Below, in pieces: positions 16,170 through 25,593 of a DNA stretch of 64,000 nt. The stretch is from Variovorax sp. IB41 (GTDB lineage: Bacteria > Pseudomonadota > Gammaproteobacteria > Burkholderiales > Burkholderiaceae_C): assembly GCF_016405905.1 (NCBI RefSeq), contig NZ_JAEFCB010000015.1, forward strand, positions 62,001 through 126,000, written 5' to 3'. The translations under genes and the position numbers were made by a program. Below the pieces are notes generated by a model. That model had not been told where the DNA came from. It saw only the letters and a list, made by a program, of their open reading frames with translations, and searched no databases. Positions within the stretch are counted from its first letter, which is position 1. Every line of letters starts with the position of its first letter.

Positions 16170-17756
16170 CTACGACCGCGCGGGCCGGCCGTCCCAGGTC
16201 TGCGGCCCCACCCCGCGCTCGCGCAGCTTGAACTTCTGCACCTTGCCGTTCTCGGTGCGCGGCAGGTCGGCCAGCACGTCGATGTAGCGCGGCACCGCGA
16301 AGTAAGGCAGGCGGCCCTCGCAGAAGCGCGCAAGTTCGACCGGGTCGATGTGGGCACCTTCGCGGGCCACCAGCGCGGCCATCACCTCGTCCTCGGCGAG
16401 CTCGGAGCGCACCGGGTACACCGCGCACGAAGCCACGGCCGCATGGCTCAGCAGCACCTGCTCGACCTCGAACGAAGAGATGTTTTCGCCACGCCGGCGG
16501 ATCGCATCCTTGATGCGGTCCACGAAGCGGAACGCGCCGTCCGCATCGCGCACCACGCGGTCGCCCGTGTGGAACCACAGGTTGCGCCATGCCTCGACCG
16601 TCTTCTCCGGCATGTTGAAGTAGCCGCTCGCAAAAGCGTAGGGCTCGTCCGCACGCAGCAGCAGTTCGCCGGCTTCGCCGGACGGCAGCGCCACGTCGTC
16701 CTCATCGGCCACGCAGGCCTGGAAGCCCGGCCGCAGCCAACCCATGACGCCGCCGCGTGGCGAATCGGGTGCGGTGGCGATCGCGAAGTTCGTTTCCGTC
16801 GAGCCGTAGCCCTCGAGCAGCGACACGCCTGTGCGCGTCTTGAACGCCTGCCCCGCCGCCGCTGGCACGCCCGGCCCGAGTCCGATGCGCACGCGGTGAT
16901 CGCGCTCGCCTTCGCCCTCGGGCTGCGCGAGCAGGATCGGCACCATCGCGCCGAGCAGGTAGACCACGGTCGCGCCGCTCGCGCGCATCGAAGGCCAGAA
17001 GCCGGACGCCGAGAAGCGCGATTCGAAAACCACCTCGGCCCCGGTCAGCGCGGCCTGCGCGAAGGTGTTGAGCGCGTTGATGTGAAAGAGCGGCAGCGTC
17101 GTGCACAGCACGTCGTCGCGCCCGACACCGAGCACTTCGGCGCTGTTCACGCCCCACCAGAAATACTGCGCATGCGGGCAGATCACGCCCTTGGCCGGGC
17201 CGGTCGTGCCCGAGGTGTAGAGGATGGCGAGCGGATCGCCCGGCTGCACCGCGGCAGGCGCGATGGCCTCCGAGCCTTCCGGATAGTGCGAGACGCGCAC
17301 GCCTGCGGGCGGCTCCCACGATGCAGCGTCCTCACCCACCACCCACACTTCGCGCAACGCGGTGCGCCCGAGATCGGCCGTCTTCAACCGCTCGAGAAAA
17401 CCCGCTTCGATCACCAGCAATTTCGCCGCGCTGTTGGCCAGGAAGTATTCGATCTGCGGCCCCATCGACGCCGTGTTGACCGGCACCACCGACGCGCCCA
17501 TCCATCCCGCGCCGAGAAAGGTCTCCAGAAACTCGATGCGGTTGCCGCACATCACCGCGATGCGATCGCCGCGCGCCACACCGGCCTGCGCCAGCGCACC
17601 GGCACGCACGGCTGCCGCCTCCGCTGCATCGCCGTGCGTCCACTGCCGCCCCGCGATGCGCAGCAGCGGGCGCGCGCCGAACTGCGCCGCCTGCCGCTGC
17701 AGCATCGCGGGCAGCGTGCGCTGCGCGGGCGGCAGTGCGCGCACCTCACTCGTCAT
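16170..17756 (-). CDS. AMP-dependent acyl-CoA synthetase/ligase
   Basis: The predicted protein has 528 residues of the ANL superfamily. Visible motifs are the P-loop YTSGTTGPAKG, GYGSTE, HTGDRVV, the hinge RIKDAIRRRGENIS, and the C-terminal catalytic Lys in TENGKVQK. It would activate a carboxylic acid to its CoA thioester. The start at 17756 overlaps the livF end by 11 bases; the longer open frame inside livF is spurious. Being last in the transporter operon, it probably activates the imported acid or a product of its oxidation. It resembles the second ligase at 30895 in fold but is not a recent duplicate. Confidence 0.9.
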   Translation of the reverse strand: MTSEVRALPPAQRTLPAMLQRQAAQFGARPLLRIAGRQWTHGDAAEAAAVRAGALAQAGVARGDRIAVMCGNRIEFLETFLGAGWMGASVVPVNTASMGPQIEYFLANSAAKLLVIEAGFLERLKTADLGRTALREVWVVGEDAASWEPPAGVRVSHYPEGSEAIAPAAVQPGDPLAILYTSGTTGPAKGVICPHAQYFWWGVNSAEVLGVGRDDVLCTTLPLFHINALNTFAQAALTGAEVVFESRFSASGFWPSMRASGATVVYLLGAMVPILLAQPEGEGERDHRVRIGLGPGVPAAAGQAFKTRTGVSLLEGYGSTETNFAIATAPDSPRGGVMGWLRPGFQACVADEDDVALPSGEAGELLLRADEPYAFASGYFNMPEKTVEAWRNLWFHTGDRVVRDADGAFRFVDRIKDAIRRRGENISSFEVEQVLLSHAAVASCAVYPVRSELAEDEVMAALVAREGAHIDPVELARFCEGRLPYFAVPRYIDVLADLPRTENGKVQKFKLRERGVGPQTWDGRPARS

Positions 17757-18477
17757 CGTGCGTGCCTCCGCCGAGATAGGTCGCCTGCACGCGCGGATCG
17801 CTCGCCAGTTCGGCCGAGGCGCCCGAAAGCGCGATCTCGCCCGTCTCCAGCACATAGCCCTCGTCCGAGCTCTCAAGCGCAGCACGAGCGTTCTGCTCCA
17901 CCAGCAGGATCGACACGCCGTCTTCGCGGAGCTTGCGCACGATGGTCAGGATGTCCCGCACGATCAGCGGCGCGAGGCCCAGGCTCGGCTCGTCGAGCAT
18001 CAGGAGGCGCGGCGCCGACATCAGCGCGCGCCCCACCGCCAGCATCTGCCGCTCGCCGCCCGAGAGCGTATCGGCGCGCTGCGCACGGCGCTCGGCCAGC
18101 CGCGGGAAGCGGCCGTACACCGACTGCAGCTGCCGCTTCATTGCATCGCCGCGCAGCCGCTTGGCATAAGCGCCCAGCTGCAGGTTGTCGAGCACGGTGA
18201 GCTCGCCGAACAGCTCGCGCTTCTCGGGCACGAGGCACAGGCCCCGCTCCACGCGCGCCTCCACGTCGAGCCCTTGCAGGTCCTCGCCCTCGAAGCGCAG
18301 CGTGCCCTTGCATGGCAGCAAGCCCATGGCGGCGGCCAGCAGCGTGGTCTTGCCCGCGCCGTTCGGACCGATCACCGAGATGATCTGCCCAGGCTGCAAG
18401 TCGAGCGACACACCGCGCACCGCCTCGACCTGCCCGTACGACACATGCAGGTCACCGATCTCCAGCATCGCAGTCAT
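17746..18477 (-). CDS. livF: Branched-chain-type ABC transporter ATP-binding protein LivF
   Basis: The predicted protein has 243 residues with Walker A GPNGAGKTT, signature LSGGERQ, Walker B LLMLDEPSLGLAP, and the H-loop region replaced by the LVEQN form typical of LivF. It energises import of an amino acid or aromatic acid in the HAAT family. Its ATG overlaps the end of the livMG gene by four bases. Confidence 0.93.
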   Translation of the reverse strand: MTAMLEIGDLHVSYGQVEAVRGVSLDLQPGQIISVIGPNGAGKTTLLAAAMGLLPCKGTLRFEGEDLQGLDVEARVERGLCLVPEKRELFGELTVLDNLQLGAYAKRLRGDAMKRQLQSVYGRFPRLAERRAQRADTLSGGERQMLAVGRALMSAPRLLMLDEPSLGLAPLIVRDILTIVRKLREDGVSILLVEQNARAALESSDEGYVLETGEIALSGASAELASDPRVQATYLGGGTHDDE

Positions 18478-20261
18478 ACAACGCTCCCCAGGTACGCCGC
18501 CTGCACACGCTCGTCGGCGCGCACTGCCGACGGCACGCCCTCCACGAGCTTGGAGCCGAAGTTCATCACCACCAGACGGTCCACCAGTTTCATCACGAAG
18601 TCCATGTCGTGTTCGACGATCAGGATGGTCACGCCCTCCTCGCGGAGCTTGCGCAGCAGGTCGCCGAGCGCCATCTTTTCCTTGCGACGCAGGCCCGCCG
18701 CGGGCTCGTCGAGCACCAGCAGCACCGGGTCGGCGGCCAGCGCGCGCGCGATTTCCAGGATGCGCTGCGTGCCCAGCGGCAGGCTGCCCGCGAGCTCGTG
18801 CGCGCGGTCGCCCAGGCCAATGCGGTCGAGCTGGCGCTGCGCCTCCTGCAGGATCTGCATCTCCTCCTTGCGATCGAGCCTGAGGCCCGCCTTCAGGATG
18901 CCCGAGCGCGTGCGCGAATGCGCGCCCAGCGCCACGTTGTCCAGGAGGCTCATGCGCGGCCTGAGCTTCACGTGCTGGAAGGTGCGCGCCAGGCCCAGCC
19001 GCGCCACCTGCCGCTGCGGCATGCCGGCGATGTCGTGATCGAGAAAGCGCACCTGCCCCGAGGTCATCGGCAGCGTGCAGGTCAGCAGGTTGAACATGGT
19101 CGACTTGCCCGCGCCGTTGGGCCCGATCAGCCCGACGATCTCGCCGGCCTTCACGTCGAAGCTCACGTCATTCACCGCCACGAGACCGCCGAAGCGCTTG
19201 ACCGCGCCATTCACCGACAGCACCTGCGTGCCGCGCGCCGGCAGTTGCCGGTGCGACAGCGGCTCGACCGCTGGGGCATCGTGGCGAGACACACCCTGCG
19301 TGCCGCCGTGCCGACGCGTCCAGCGCCGCAGCAAGCCCATCAACCCGCCGCGCGCGAAGTGCAGCAGCAGGATGAAGAGCGCGGCGAAGGCCACGGCCTC
19401 CAGCTGGCCCGCGCGCTGCGTGAGCATCGGCAGCACGTCCTGCAGGCCGTTCTTGAGCACCAGCACCAGCGCAGCGCCCACCAGCGCACCGGCCAATTGG
19501 CCCAGCCCGCCGGCCACGGCCATCAGCAGGTACTCGATGCTCGCGCGCACGTCGAAGGGCGATGGGCTCACGAAGCGGTTCATGTGCGCATAGAGCCAGC
19601 CGGCCAGCCCCGCGAAGAGCGCGGCCGTCACGAACAGCGTGAGCCGCACGCGGTACGCATCCGCCCCCACGCTCGCCAGCAGCGTCGCGCCGCCGCGCAG
19701 CCCGCGGATCGCGCGCCCCGGCCGCGACTGCAGCAGGTTGTGGCTGAAGAGGCACGCCAGCCCGACCACCAGCCAGATCAGGTAGTACATCGACCGCGGA
19801 TCGGCCAGCGACCACCCCCCGACCTGCAGCGCCGGAATGTTCGACAGGCCCGTGTGCCGGCCGAGCGCATCGACGTTGCCGAACAGCATCGCGATCGACA
19901 GGCCCCACGCAATGGTGCTCAGCGGCAGGAAGTGCCCGCCGAGCCGCAGCGTGAGCATGCCGATGGCCAGCGCCGAAATGCCGGTGAGCAGCAACGCGAA
20001 CAGGAGCCCGATCCACGGCGACATGCCTTGCGCCGTCGTGAGCCATGCCGTCGCGTAGGCCGCGATGCCCACGAAGGCCGCCTGCCCGAAGGAGGTTGCG
20101 CCACCCACGCCGGTGAGCAGCACCAGCCCGAGCGCCACCAGCGCACCGATGCCGATGTCGTTGAGGAGGGATACCGTGAAGCTGCCCGCCACCGCCGGCA
20201 CGAGGGCCAGCACGACGACCACCACGGCGATCCACATCAAGCGTTTGCGGTTGCCGTTCAT
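18474..20261 (-). CDS. Fused ABC transporter permease LivM and ATP-binding protein LivG
   Basis: The predicted protein has 595 residues and joins two subunits. Residues 1-310 form a LivM permease with about nine membrane helices, including the conserved GxATSFGQAAFVGIAAY region. A linker of about 30 residues (ending SHRQLPARGTQ) leads to a LivG ATPase with Walker A GPNGAGKST, LPLGTQRILEIARAL in place of the usual LSGGQ, Walker B LLVLDEPAAGL and the His switch EHDMDF. LivM-LivG fusions occur in this transporter family. Overlaps of four bases with livH and livF mark a tight operon. Confidence 0.92.
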   Translation of the reverse strand: MNGNRKRLMWIAVVVVVLALVPAVAGSFTVSLLNDIGIGALVALGLVLLTGVGGATSFGQAAFVGIAAYATAWLTTAQGMSPWIGLLFALLLTGISALAIGMLTLRLGGHFLPLSTIAWGLSIAMLFGNVDALGRHTGLSNIPALQVGGWSLADPRSMYYLIWLVVGLACLFSHNLLQSRPGRAIRGLRGGATLLASVGADAYRVRLTLFVTAALFAGLAGWLYAHMNRFVSPSPFDVRASIEYLLMAVAGGLGQLAGALVGAALVLVLKNGLQDVLPMLTQRAGQLEAVAFAALFILLLHFARGGLMGLLRRWTRRHGGTQGVSRHDAPAVEPLSHRQLPARGTQVLSVNGAVKRFGGLVAVNDVSFDVKAGEIVGLIGPNGAGKSTMFNLLTCTLPMTSGQVRFLDHDIAGMPQRQVARLGLARTFQHVKLRPRMSLLDNVALGAHSRTRSGILKAGLRLDRKEEMQILQEAQRQLDRIGLGDRAHELAGSLPLGTQRILEIARALAADPVLLVLDEPAAGLRRKEKMALGDLLRKLREEGVTILIVEHDMDFVMKLVDRLVVMNFGSKLVEGVPSAVRADERVQAAYLGSVV

Positions 20262-21313
20262 TGGTCCACCTCGTCTTCTTCCTCTTCCGAATGGGTCACC
20301 ATGAACGACCGCAGCATCAGCACCGGGATGAGCAGGCTGAACACGATCACGTCTTTCAGCGCGCCGCTCCAGAAAGAGGCGAAGCTCTCCACCACGCCGA
20401 CCGCGAGCGCGCCCACGGCCGTCATCGGGTAGCTCACGAGCCCGCCGATGATCGCGGCCACGAAGGCCTTCAGGCCGATGATGAAACCCGAGTCGTAGTA
20501 CATGGTCGTCACCGGCGCGATCAGCACCCCGATGAGCCCGGCCAGCAGCGACGCGCAGCCATACGCCAGCAGCGCCGTGCGCACCGGCCGGATGCCCACC
20601 AGCCGCGCCCCGACGCGGTTCACCGCCGTCGCGCGCAGCGCCTTGCCAGCCACCGTGCGCTCGAACACGAGAAAGAACAGCCCGCTCAACACGATCGCCG
20701 CGCCCACCATCAGCACCACCTGGCCGCTGACCGTGAACCCGTCGCCGAGTGTGAACACCGCGCTCGTGAGCGGCGTGGTGCGCGAACCTTCAGGACCGAA
20801 GAACAAGAGGCCCAGGCCCGAGAGCAGGAAGTGCAGCGCGAGCGACACGATCAGCAGCACCAGCACCGACGCATCGGCGATCGGCTGGAACACCACGCGT
20901 GCGAGCAGCGGCGCGATCGGCACCACCAGAAGCACCGCCACTGCGATATGCACCGCCACCGGCACGCCCGGCCGCGCCGCGAGCCATGCGAGCACGCACG
21001 GAATCGCGGGCAGCACGCCCCACATCAGCACCGCCTTCGGAATGCGCGCGCCCTCGCCGCGCCGCAGCAGGCTGCCGATTTCCGTCGCCAGCGCCAGCAC
21101 CGCGAGCACCGCCACCATGCCGATGGTCGCCGGCACGCGGCCGGTTTCGAAGGCCGCGAGCGACAGCGCCGCGAAGGCCGCGATGTCGCCGAACGGCACG
21201 AACACCACGCGCGTCACGGAAAAGATCAGCACCAGCCCGAGCCCGGCCAGCAAATAGACGGCACCGTTGGCCAGGCCATCGGTGATGAGGATCAGCGCGA
21301 CGTCCCACGTCAT
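20258..21313 (-). CDS. livH: Branched-chain-type ABC transporter permease LivH
   Basis: The predicted protein has 351 residues with about eight membrane helices. The N-terminus (LITDGLANGAVYLLAGLGLVLIFSV) is the classic LivH opening, and the EAA-like cytoplasmic segment (AVNRVGARLVGIRPVRTALLAYG) is present. It is about 50 residues longer than a typical LivH because of an extra loop and helix near residues 70-105. It ends in an acidic tail (SEEEEDEVDQ). Confidence 0.92.
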   Translation of the reverse strand: MTWDVALILITDGLANGAVYLLAGLGLVLIFSVTRVVFVPFGDIAAFAALSLAAFETGRVPATIGMVAVLAVLALATEIGSLLRRGEGARIPKAVLMWGVLPAIPCVLAWLAARPGVPVAVHIAVAVLLVVPIAPLLARVVFQPIADASVLVLLIVSLALHFLLSGLGLLFFGPEGSRTTPLTSAVFTLGDGFTVSGQVVLMVGAAIVLSGLFFLVFERTVAGKALRATAVNRVGARLVGIRPVRTALLAYGCASLLAGLIGVLIAPVTTMYYDSGFIIGLKAFVAAIIGGLVSYPMTAVGALAVGVVESFASFWSGALKDVIVFSLLIPVLMLRSFMVTHSEEEEDEVDQ

Positions 21314-21385
21314 AGGAAAACCTCAGGCATTGCTTTCATCTTTTGTCATCTCTTTTTCTTGTCTTCGTCGGGAACGAGGCGTCGA

Positions 21386-22549
21386 TCAAGGTGCGAGCTT
21401 CCATTGGCCGTTGTCCAGCTTGACGATCACGCGGGCGCGCTCGTCCACGCCGTAGAGGCTGCCGGGCTTGAAGCTGTAGACGCCGTGCGTGCCCACCACT
21501 TCCTTGGTGCTGAAGATGGCATCGCGCAGCGCGACACGGAACTCGGCCGTTCCCGGCTCGGCCTTCTTCATGGCGCGCGAGGCGGCATCGGCGAACACCA
21601 GCCAGCCGTCAAAGGAATAGGCCGAGAAGGCATCGCTGGTCGGCGCGTTGTTGACCTTCTGGAACACCGCGCGGAACTCGGTCGCGATCTTCTTGGTCGG
21701 GTAGCTGTCGGGCAGTTGCTCGGCGACGATCACCGGGCCGGTGGGCATCAGCGCGTTCTGGCCCGCGGTGCCGACCACGCGCACGAAGTCGGGGTTGATC
21801 AGCCCGTGCTGGCCGTACACGCCGCCCTTGTAGCCGCGCTCCTGCAGCGCGAGGAAGGGCAGCGCGCCCGGCGTGCCGGCGCCGCCGGTCATCACCGCGT
21901 CGGGGCGCAGCGCCACGATCTTGAGCACCTGGCCGGTCACCGAGGCATCGGCGCGCGCATAGCGCTCGTTGCTCACCACCTTGATGCCCGCGCCGGGCGC
22001 GGCCTTCATGAGCGCGTCGTACACCAGGTCGCCCCACGCGTCGGTGAAGCCGATGTAGCCCACGGTCTTCACGTTGTTGCGCTTCATGCGCTCGACCACC
22101 GCGTCGATCATCAGCTGCGTGGGCTGGGCCACCGTCATGACCCACGGGTTCTCGTTCGGGTCGAGCAGGATGGGCGTCAAGCCGATCATCGGCGTCTTCG
22201 CATCGCGGCCGACCTGCGCCATCGCGATGGCCGCCGGCACGCCCGAAGTGCCCATGAGCACATCGACCTTCTCCTCCTCGACGAGCTTGCGCGCATTGCG
22301 CCCGGCGGTCGTCGGGTCGGAGCCGTCGTCCAGCACGATGAGCTGCACCTTGCGGCCGTTGATCTCGGGCTTGTAGGCGAGCGCCGCCTGCATGCCCTTC
22401 GCATAAGGCACGCCCAGCGAGGAGTTCGGCCCCGAGAGCGACACGCTCAGCCCGACCTTCAGGTCGGCCGCGAAAACGCTCGCAACGCCACAGGCGGTGA
22501 GCGCCGCGGCGAGGGCACCGCGCGTCAAGGTCAGCATCAGGCTCTTCAT
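21386..22549 (-). CDS. ABC transporter periplasmic substrate-binding protein (copy 1)
   Basis: The predicted protein has 387 residues with a signal peptide (residues 1-27, ending SVFAADLKVG). It belongs to the LivJ-like family of Leu/Ile/Val and aromatic-acid binding proteins. GGAG lies seven bases before the ATG. It is one of three paralogues in the island that share the opening AADLK..., the TTAGRNARKLV segment and the C-terminal GVYSFKP region. It sits next to the permease genes and is the likely main receptor for the importer. Confidence 0.9.
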   Translation of the reverse strand: MKSLMLTLTRGALAAALTACGVASVFAADLKVGLSVSLSGPNSSLGVPYAKGMQAALAYKPEINGRKVQLIVLDDGSDPTTAGRNARKLVEEEKVDVLMGTSGVPAAIAMAQVGRDAKTPMIGLTPILLDPNENPWVMTVAQPTQLMIDAVVERMKRNNVKTVGYIGFTDAWGDLVYDALMKAAPGAGIKVVSNERYARADASVTGQVLKIVALRPDAVMTGGAGTPGALPFLALQERGYKGGVYGQHGLINPDFVRVVGTAGQNALMPTGPVIVAEQLPDSYPTKKIATEFRAVFQKVNNAPTSDAFSAYSFDGWLVFADAASRAMKKAEPGTAEFRVALRDAIFSTKEVVGTHGVYSFKPGSLYGVDERARVIVKLDNGQWKLAP

Positions 22550-22589
22550 GTCGTAGCTCCAGTGAGGATGGTTGGAATGAACAGGTAAC

Positions 22590-23063
22590 TCAGATGAACA
22601 ACTGGATCGCCGGCAATGCGCGCCCGGCGTTGAGCAGGTCGATGCGCTTCTGGCGGATCGACCAGCCCGAGGGTGTAGCTGGCGAACGCACGAGGTGGTG
22701 GCGGGCCGTGCCGCTCAGAAGAATTTGCGATTCGCCACGCGCCTCGACGTAGAGGAACGGCGTACGCAGCCGCACCTCGTCGCCCGTCTCTTCCTCGATG
22801 CGCGACGGCTGCAGCACATGCTGGCTGTAGCTCGCGGGATGCTGCGAATGCGCGCGCGGGTTCTTCAGGCGATCGACGCGCAGCTGCAGCAGCAGCCGGT
22901 CTTCGTAGGCCAGCGAGTTGTGCGAGAACGGATCGGCCTGCGCCGCGCCGAGCAGCGGCACCCAGTAGTAGCCGTCATCGGCAAAGAGCGCGAGCCACTC
23001 GTCCAGGCGCCGCTCGTCGAGCAGCGCGGCCTCGTGGGCGATGAAGTCGCGGGGGTCGTTCAT
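22590..23063 (-). CDS. Rieske ring-hydroxylating oxygenase, beta (small) subunit (pair 1)
   Basis: The predicted protein has 157 residues with the SnoaL/NTF2-like fold of ring-hydroxylating oxygenase small subunits: FIAHEAALLDERRLDEWLALF, DDGYYWVPL, and the conserved end RALPAIQLFI. It stabilises the alpha subunit and has no cofactor. Its ATG overlaps the alpha stop by four bases. The other beta subunit at 32528 shares the same ending, so the two pairs are related. Confidence 0.9.
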   Translation of the reverse strand: MNDPRDFIAHEAALLDERRLDEWLALFADDGYYWVPLLGAAQADPFSHNSLAYEDRLLLQLRVDRLKNPRAHSQHPASYSQHVLQPSRIEEETGDEVRLRTPFLYVEARGESQILLSGTARHHLVRSPATPSGWSIRQKRIDLLNAGRALPAIQLFI

Positions 23064-24379
23064 GCCGCGCCCTCCGATGCCATCGCCTTCGCCCAGGCGC
23101 GGAACTGGTTGCGCATGAGCAGTTCGTTAGTGCCGTTGGTGGTGATGGTCGATTGCGCGAGCTCGGCCGCATCGAAGTTGCGGTGCAGGCTCACCCATTC
23201 GTTGCCGCCGGCGCGCAGGCCCTGCTGGATGCTCTCGAAGAGGTGCACGTCGTCGTGCGCCACCACCGACATCGGCGAGAACACGAGCCGGTTGTAGCTC
23301 ATCGCGCGCTCGAACAGCAGCGCGGGCGCACCGGCCGCGCGGAAGCTCCAGGCCTCGATCAGCGTGCGGTCAGCCGCGAGGGGGCGGATCACGCGAATGG
23401 CCTGCGGCGAGCCCTTCACCGACAGGCTCGGATACAAGACCGAGTTCTGCGGCGATCGCTGCAGGATGTCGGCCGCGCGCTCGGCGCCGTGCGCTGCCTG
23501 CATCGCGGCCTCGTATTCGGGCAGCTGCGCATAGTTGGAGTGGATGCTGAAGTTCACCCCGAGCACGCTGTGCCCGTTGGCGAAGACCCGCCCGCCCATC
23601 TTGTCGAAGAACTCGTAGCCCGAGCCGAAGGGCAGGATCTGCTCCATCGCCATCGGCTTGGGATCGGTGGGCGCGTGCCCCTCCCACAGCGCCTCGGCCG
23701 CCTTGGTGGCCGACTCGTGCGTGGACATCGGATGCACCGTGTCGTTGATGTTCTCCAGGTACATCTTCCAGTTGCAGTGGACGATGTTGCGCAGCACGCC
23801 GCCGCCCACGGTGAGCTTGCCTTGGGGCGAGCGATCGACCATGTTGTCGATGGCACCGAGCACCTCGCCGAAGTAGTCCTCGAACGCGGGGCCGGTGTCG
23901 GCCAGGCGCACGAACACGAAGTCGCGGTACACCTTCACATGCTTCACCACGGAAAGGCCCTGGCCCGATTCGCAGGCCTTGAGCTGCGTGCCCTCGTAGC
24001 CGTTCTTCAACGGCAGGCCCAGCGGCGCGCCGTCCAGCTTGTAGGTCCACGCGTGGTACGGGCAGCGAAAGAAGCGGCCGGTGTTGCCGCTCTCGTCGGT
24101 CACCAGCTGGGTGCCCTTGTGGGCGCAGCGGTTGTACATCACGTGCACCGCCCCGTCGGGCTGCCGCACCATCAGCAGCGGCCGACCCGCGACCTCCTGC
24201 GTCACGAAATCGCCAGCCTCGGGCACCTGGCTCGCATGGCCGAGGAAGACCCAGGTGTTGGCGAACAGGCGCTCCTGCTCGAGCGCGAAGATCTCTTCGC
24301 TCAGGTACAGGTCGCGGTGCACGCGGTCGTCCTGCACCAGGGCGGCGATGCGGTCGGGATGATGGCGGTAGCTGGTCAT
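23060..24379 (-). CDS. Rieske ring-hydroxylating oxygenase, alpha (large) subunit (pair 1)
   Basis: The predicted protein has 439 residues. The Rieske 2Fe-2S ligands are Cys85, His87, Cys106 and His109 (CAH...CPYH). The mononuclear iron motif is NDTVHPMSTH with Asp213, His216 and His221. It should add oxygen to an aromatic or indolic ring. It aligns through its whole length with the alpha subunit at 33028 but is clearly diverged. No reductase gene lies beside it, so it probably shares the one at 34362. In Variovorax auxin-degrading (iad) loci a Rieske pair, iadDE, is reported as the key enzyme; which of the two pairs here corresponds cannot be decided by reading alone. Confidence 0.92.
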   Translation of the reverse strand: MTSYRHHPDRIAALVQDDRVHRDLYLSEEIFALEQERLFANTWVFLGHASQVPEAGDFVTQEVAGRPLLMVRQPDGAVHVMYNRCAHKGTQLVTDESGNTGRFFRCPYHAWTYKLDGAPLGLPLKNGYEGTQLKACESGQGLSVVKHVKVYRDFVFVRLADTGPAFEDYFGEVLGAIDNMVDRSPQGKLTVGGGVLRNIVHCNWKMYLENINDTVHPMSTHESATKAAEALWEGHAPTDPKPMAMEQILPFGSGYEFFDKMGGRVFANGHSVLGVNFSIHSNYAQLPEYEAAMQAAHGAERAADILQRSPQNSVLYPSLSVKGSPQAIRVIRPLAADRTLIEAWSFRAAGAPALLFERAMSYNRLVFSPMSVVAHDDVHLFESIQQGLRAGGNEWVSLHRNFDAAELAQSTITTNGTNELLMRNQFRAWAKAMASEGAA

Positions 24380-24397
24380 CGGCGGGCGCTCAGCTTC

Positions 24398-25543
24398 TTA
24401 AGGAACGAGCTTCCACTGGCCCTTGTTCATCTGCACGATCACCACGCCGCGCTGGTCGGAGCCGTAGCGGTCGTCGGGCTTGAAGGTGTAGATGCCGTGC
24501 GTGCCCACCAATTCCTTGGTGCTCACGATGGCGTCGCGCAGTGCCGTGCGGTATTGCGGTGTGCCCGGCTCGCCCTTGGTGCGCGAGGCGGCGTCGGCCA
24601 GCAGCAGGTAGGCGTCGTAGGTGTACGAGGAGAAGGCATCGGTGGGCACCGCGCCGTTCACCTTCTGGTACGCATTGCGAAAGCCCATCGACACCTTCTT
24701 GATGGGGTTGCTGTCAGGCAACTGGTCGGCCACGAGCACCGGGCCGCTCGGCACCTGCAGGCCCTCGATGGAGGCGCCGCCCACGCGCACGAAATCGGCG
24801 TTGATGAGCCCGTGCGTGCCGTAGATCTTGCCCTTGTAGCCGCGCTCGGCGAGCGCGATGTAGGGCAGCGCGCCGGGCGTTCCGGAGTTGCCCGCGAACA
24901 CCGCATCGGGCCGGGCCGCGACGATCTTCAGGATCTGCCCCGCCACCGACGAATCGCTGCGCGCATAGCGCTCGTTCGCCACCACCTTGATGCCGGCCGT
25001 GGCCGCGCTCTTGACCAGCGAGTCGTAGGCCAGGTCGCCCAGCGCGTCGGAAAAACCGATGAAGGCCACCGTCTTCACGCCGGACTTCTGCATGCGGTCC
25101 ACCACGCCCGCGACCATGAGCGGAAAGGGCTGCGACACCGTCACCGTCCACGCGCCCTCGGGGCCGGCGATGGTCACCGGCGTGGGCGAGATCAGCGGCG
25201 TGTTCAGCTCGCGCGCCACCGAGGCGATGGCCATCGCGCCCGGCACGCCCGAGGTGCCGATGAGCACATCGACCTTGTCTTCGGTCACCAGCTTGCGGGC
25301 GTTGCGGCCGGCGGTCGTGGGATCGGAGGCATCGTCGAGCACGATCAGCTGGACCTTGCGCCCGTCGATTTCCGGATGCTCGGCGATGGCTGCGCGAATG
25401 CCCTTTTCGTAGGGCACGCCCAGTGCGGCGACCGGGCCCGACAGCGAGCTGATGAAGCCGATCTTCAGGTCGGCCGCCATGGCCTGTGCAGTTGCCAGTG
25501 CGACGGCGGTGAGGCCGAGGATGCGGGCCAGTTTCTTTTTCAT
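24398..25543 (-). CDS. ABC transporter periplasmic substrate-binding protein (copy 2)
   Basis: The predicted protein has 381 residues with a signal peptide (MKKKLARILG..., cleaved near AMA-ADLKIGF) and the LivJ-like periplasmic binding fold. The start at 25543 was chosen for the signal peptide and a GGAG eight bases upstream. It is a paralogue of the neighbouring copies. No second permease set is present, so several receptors appear to feed one importer. Confidence 0.9.
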   Translation of the reverse strand: MKKKLARILGLTAVALATAQAMAADLKIGFISSLSGPVAALGVPYEKGIRAAIAEHPEIDGRKVQLIVLDDASDPTTAGRNARKLVTEDKVDVLIGTSGVPGAMAIASVARELNTPLISPTPVTIAGPEGAWTVTVSQPFPLMVAGVVDRMQKSGVKTVAFIGFSDALGDLAYDSLVKSAATAGIKVVANERYARSDSSVAGQILKIVAARPDAVFAGNSGTPGALPYIALAERGYKGKIYGTHGLINADFVRVGGASIEGLQVPSGPVLVADQLPDSNPIKKVSMGFRNAYQKVNGAVPTDAFSSYTYDAYLLLADAASRTKGEPGTPQYRTALRDAIVSTKELVGTHGIYTFKPDDRYGSDQRGVVIVQMNKGQWKLVP

Positions 25544-25593
25544 TGAGGGTGCTCCAGCGTGTGGCGTGTGTTGTTTGGGTTGTGGGCTCTGCA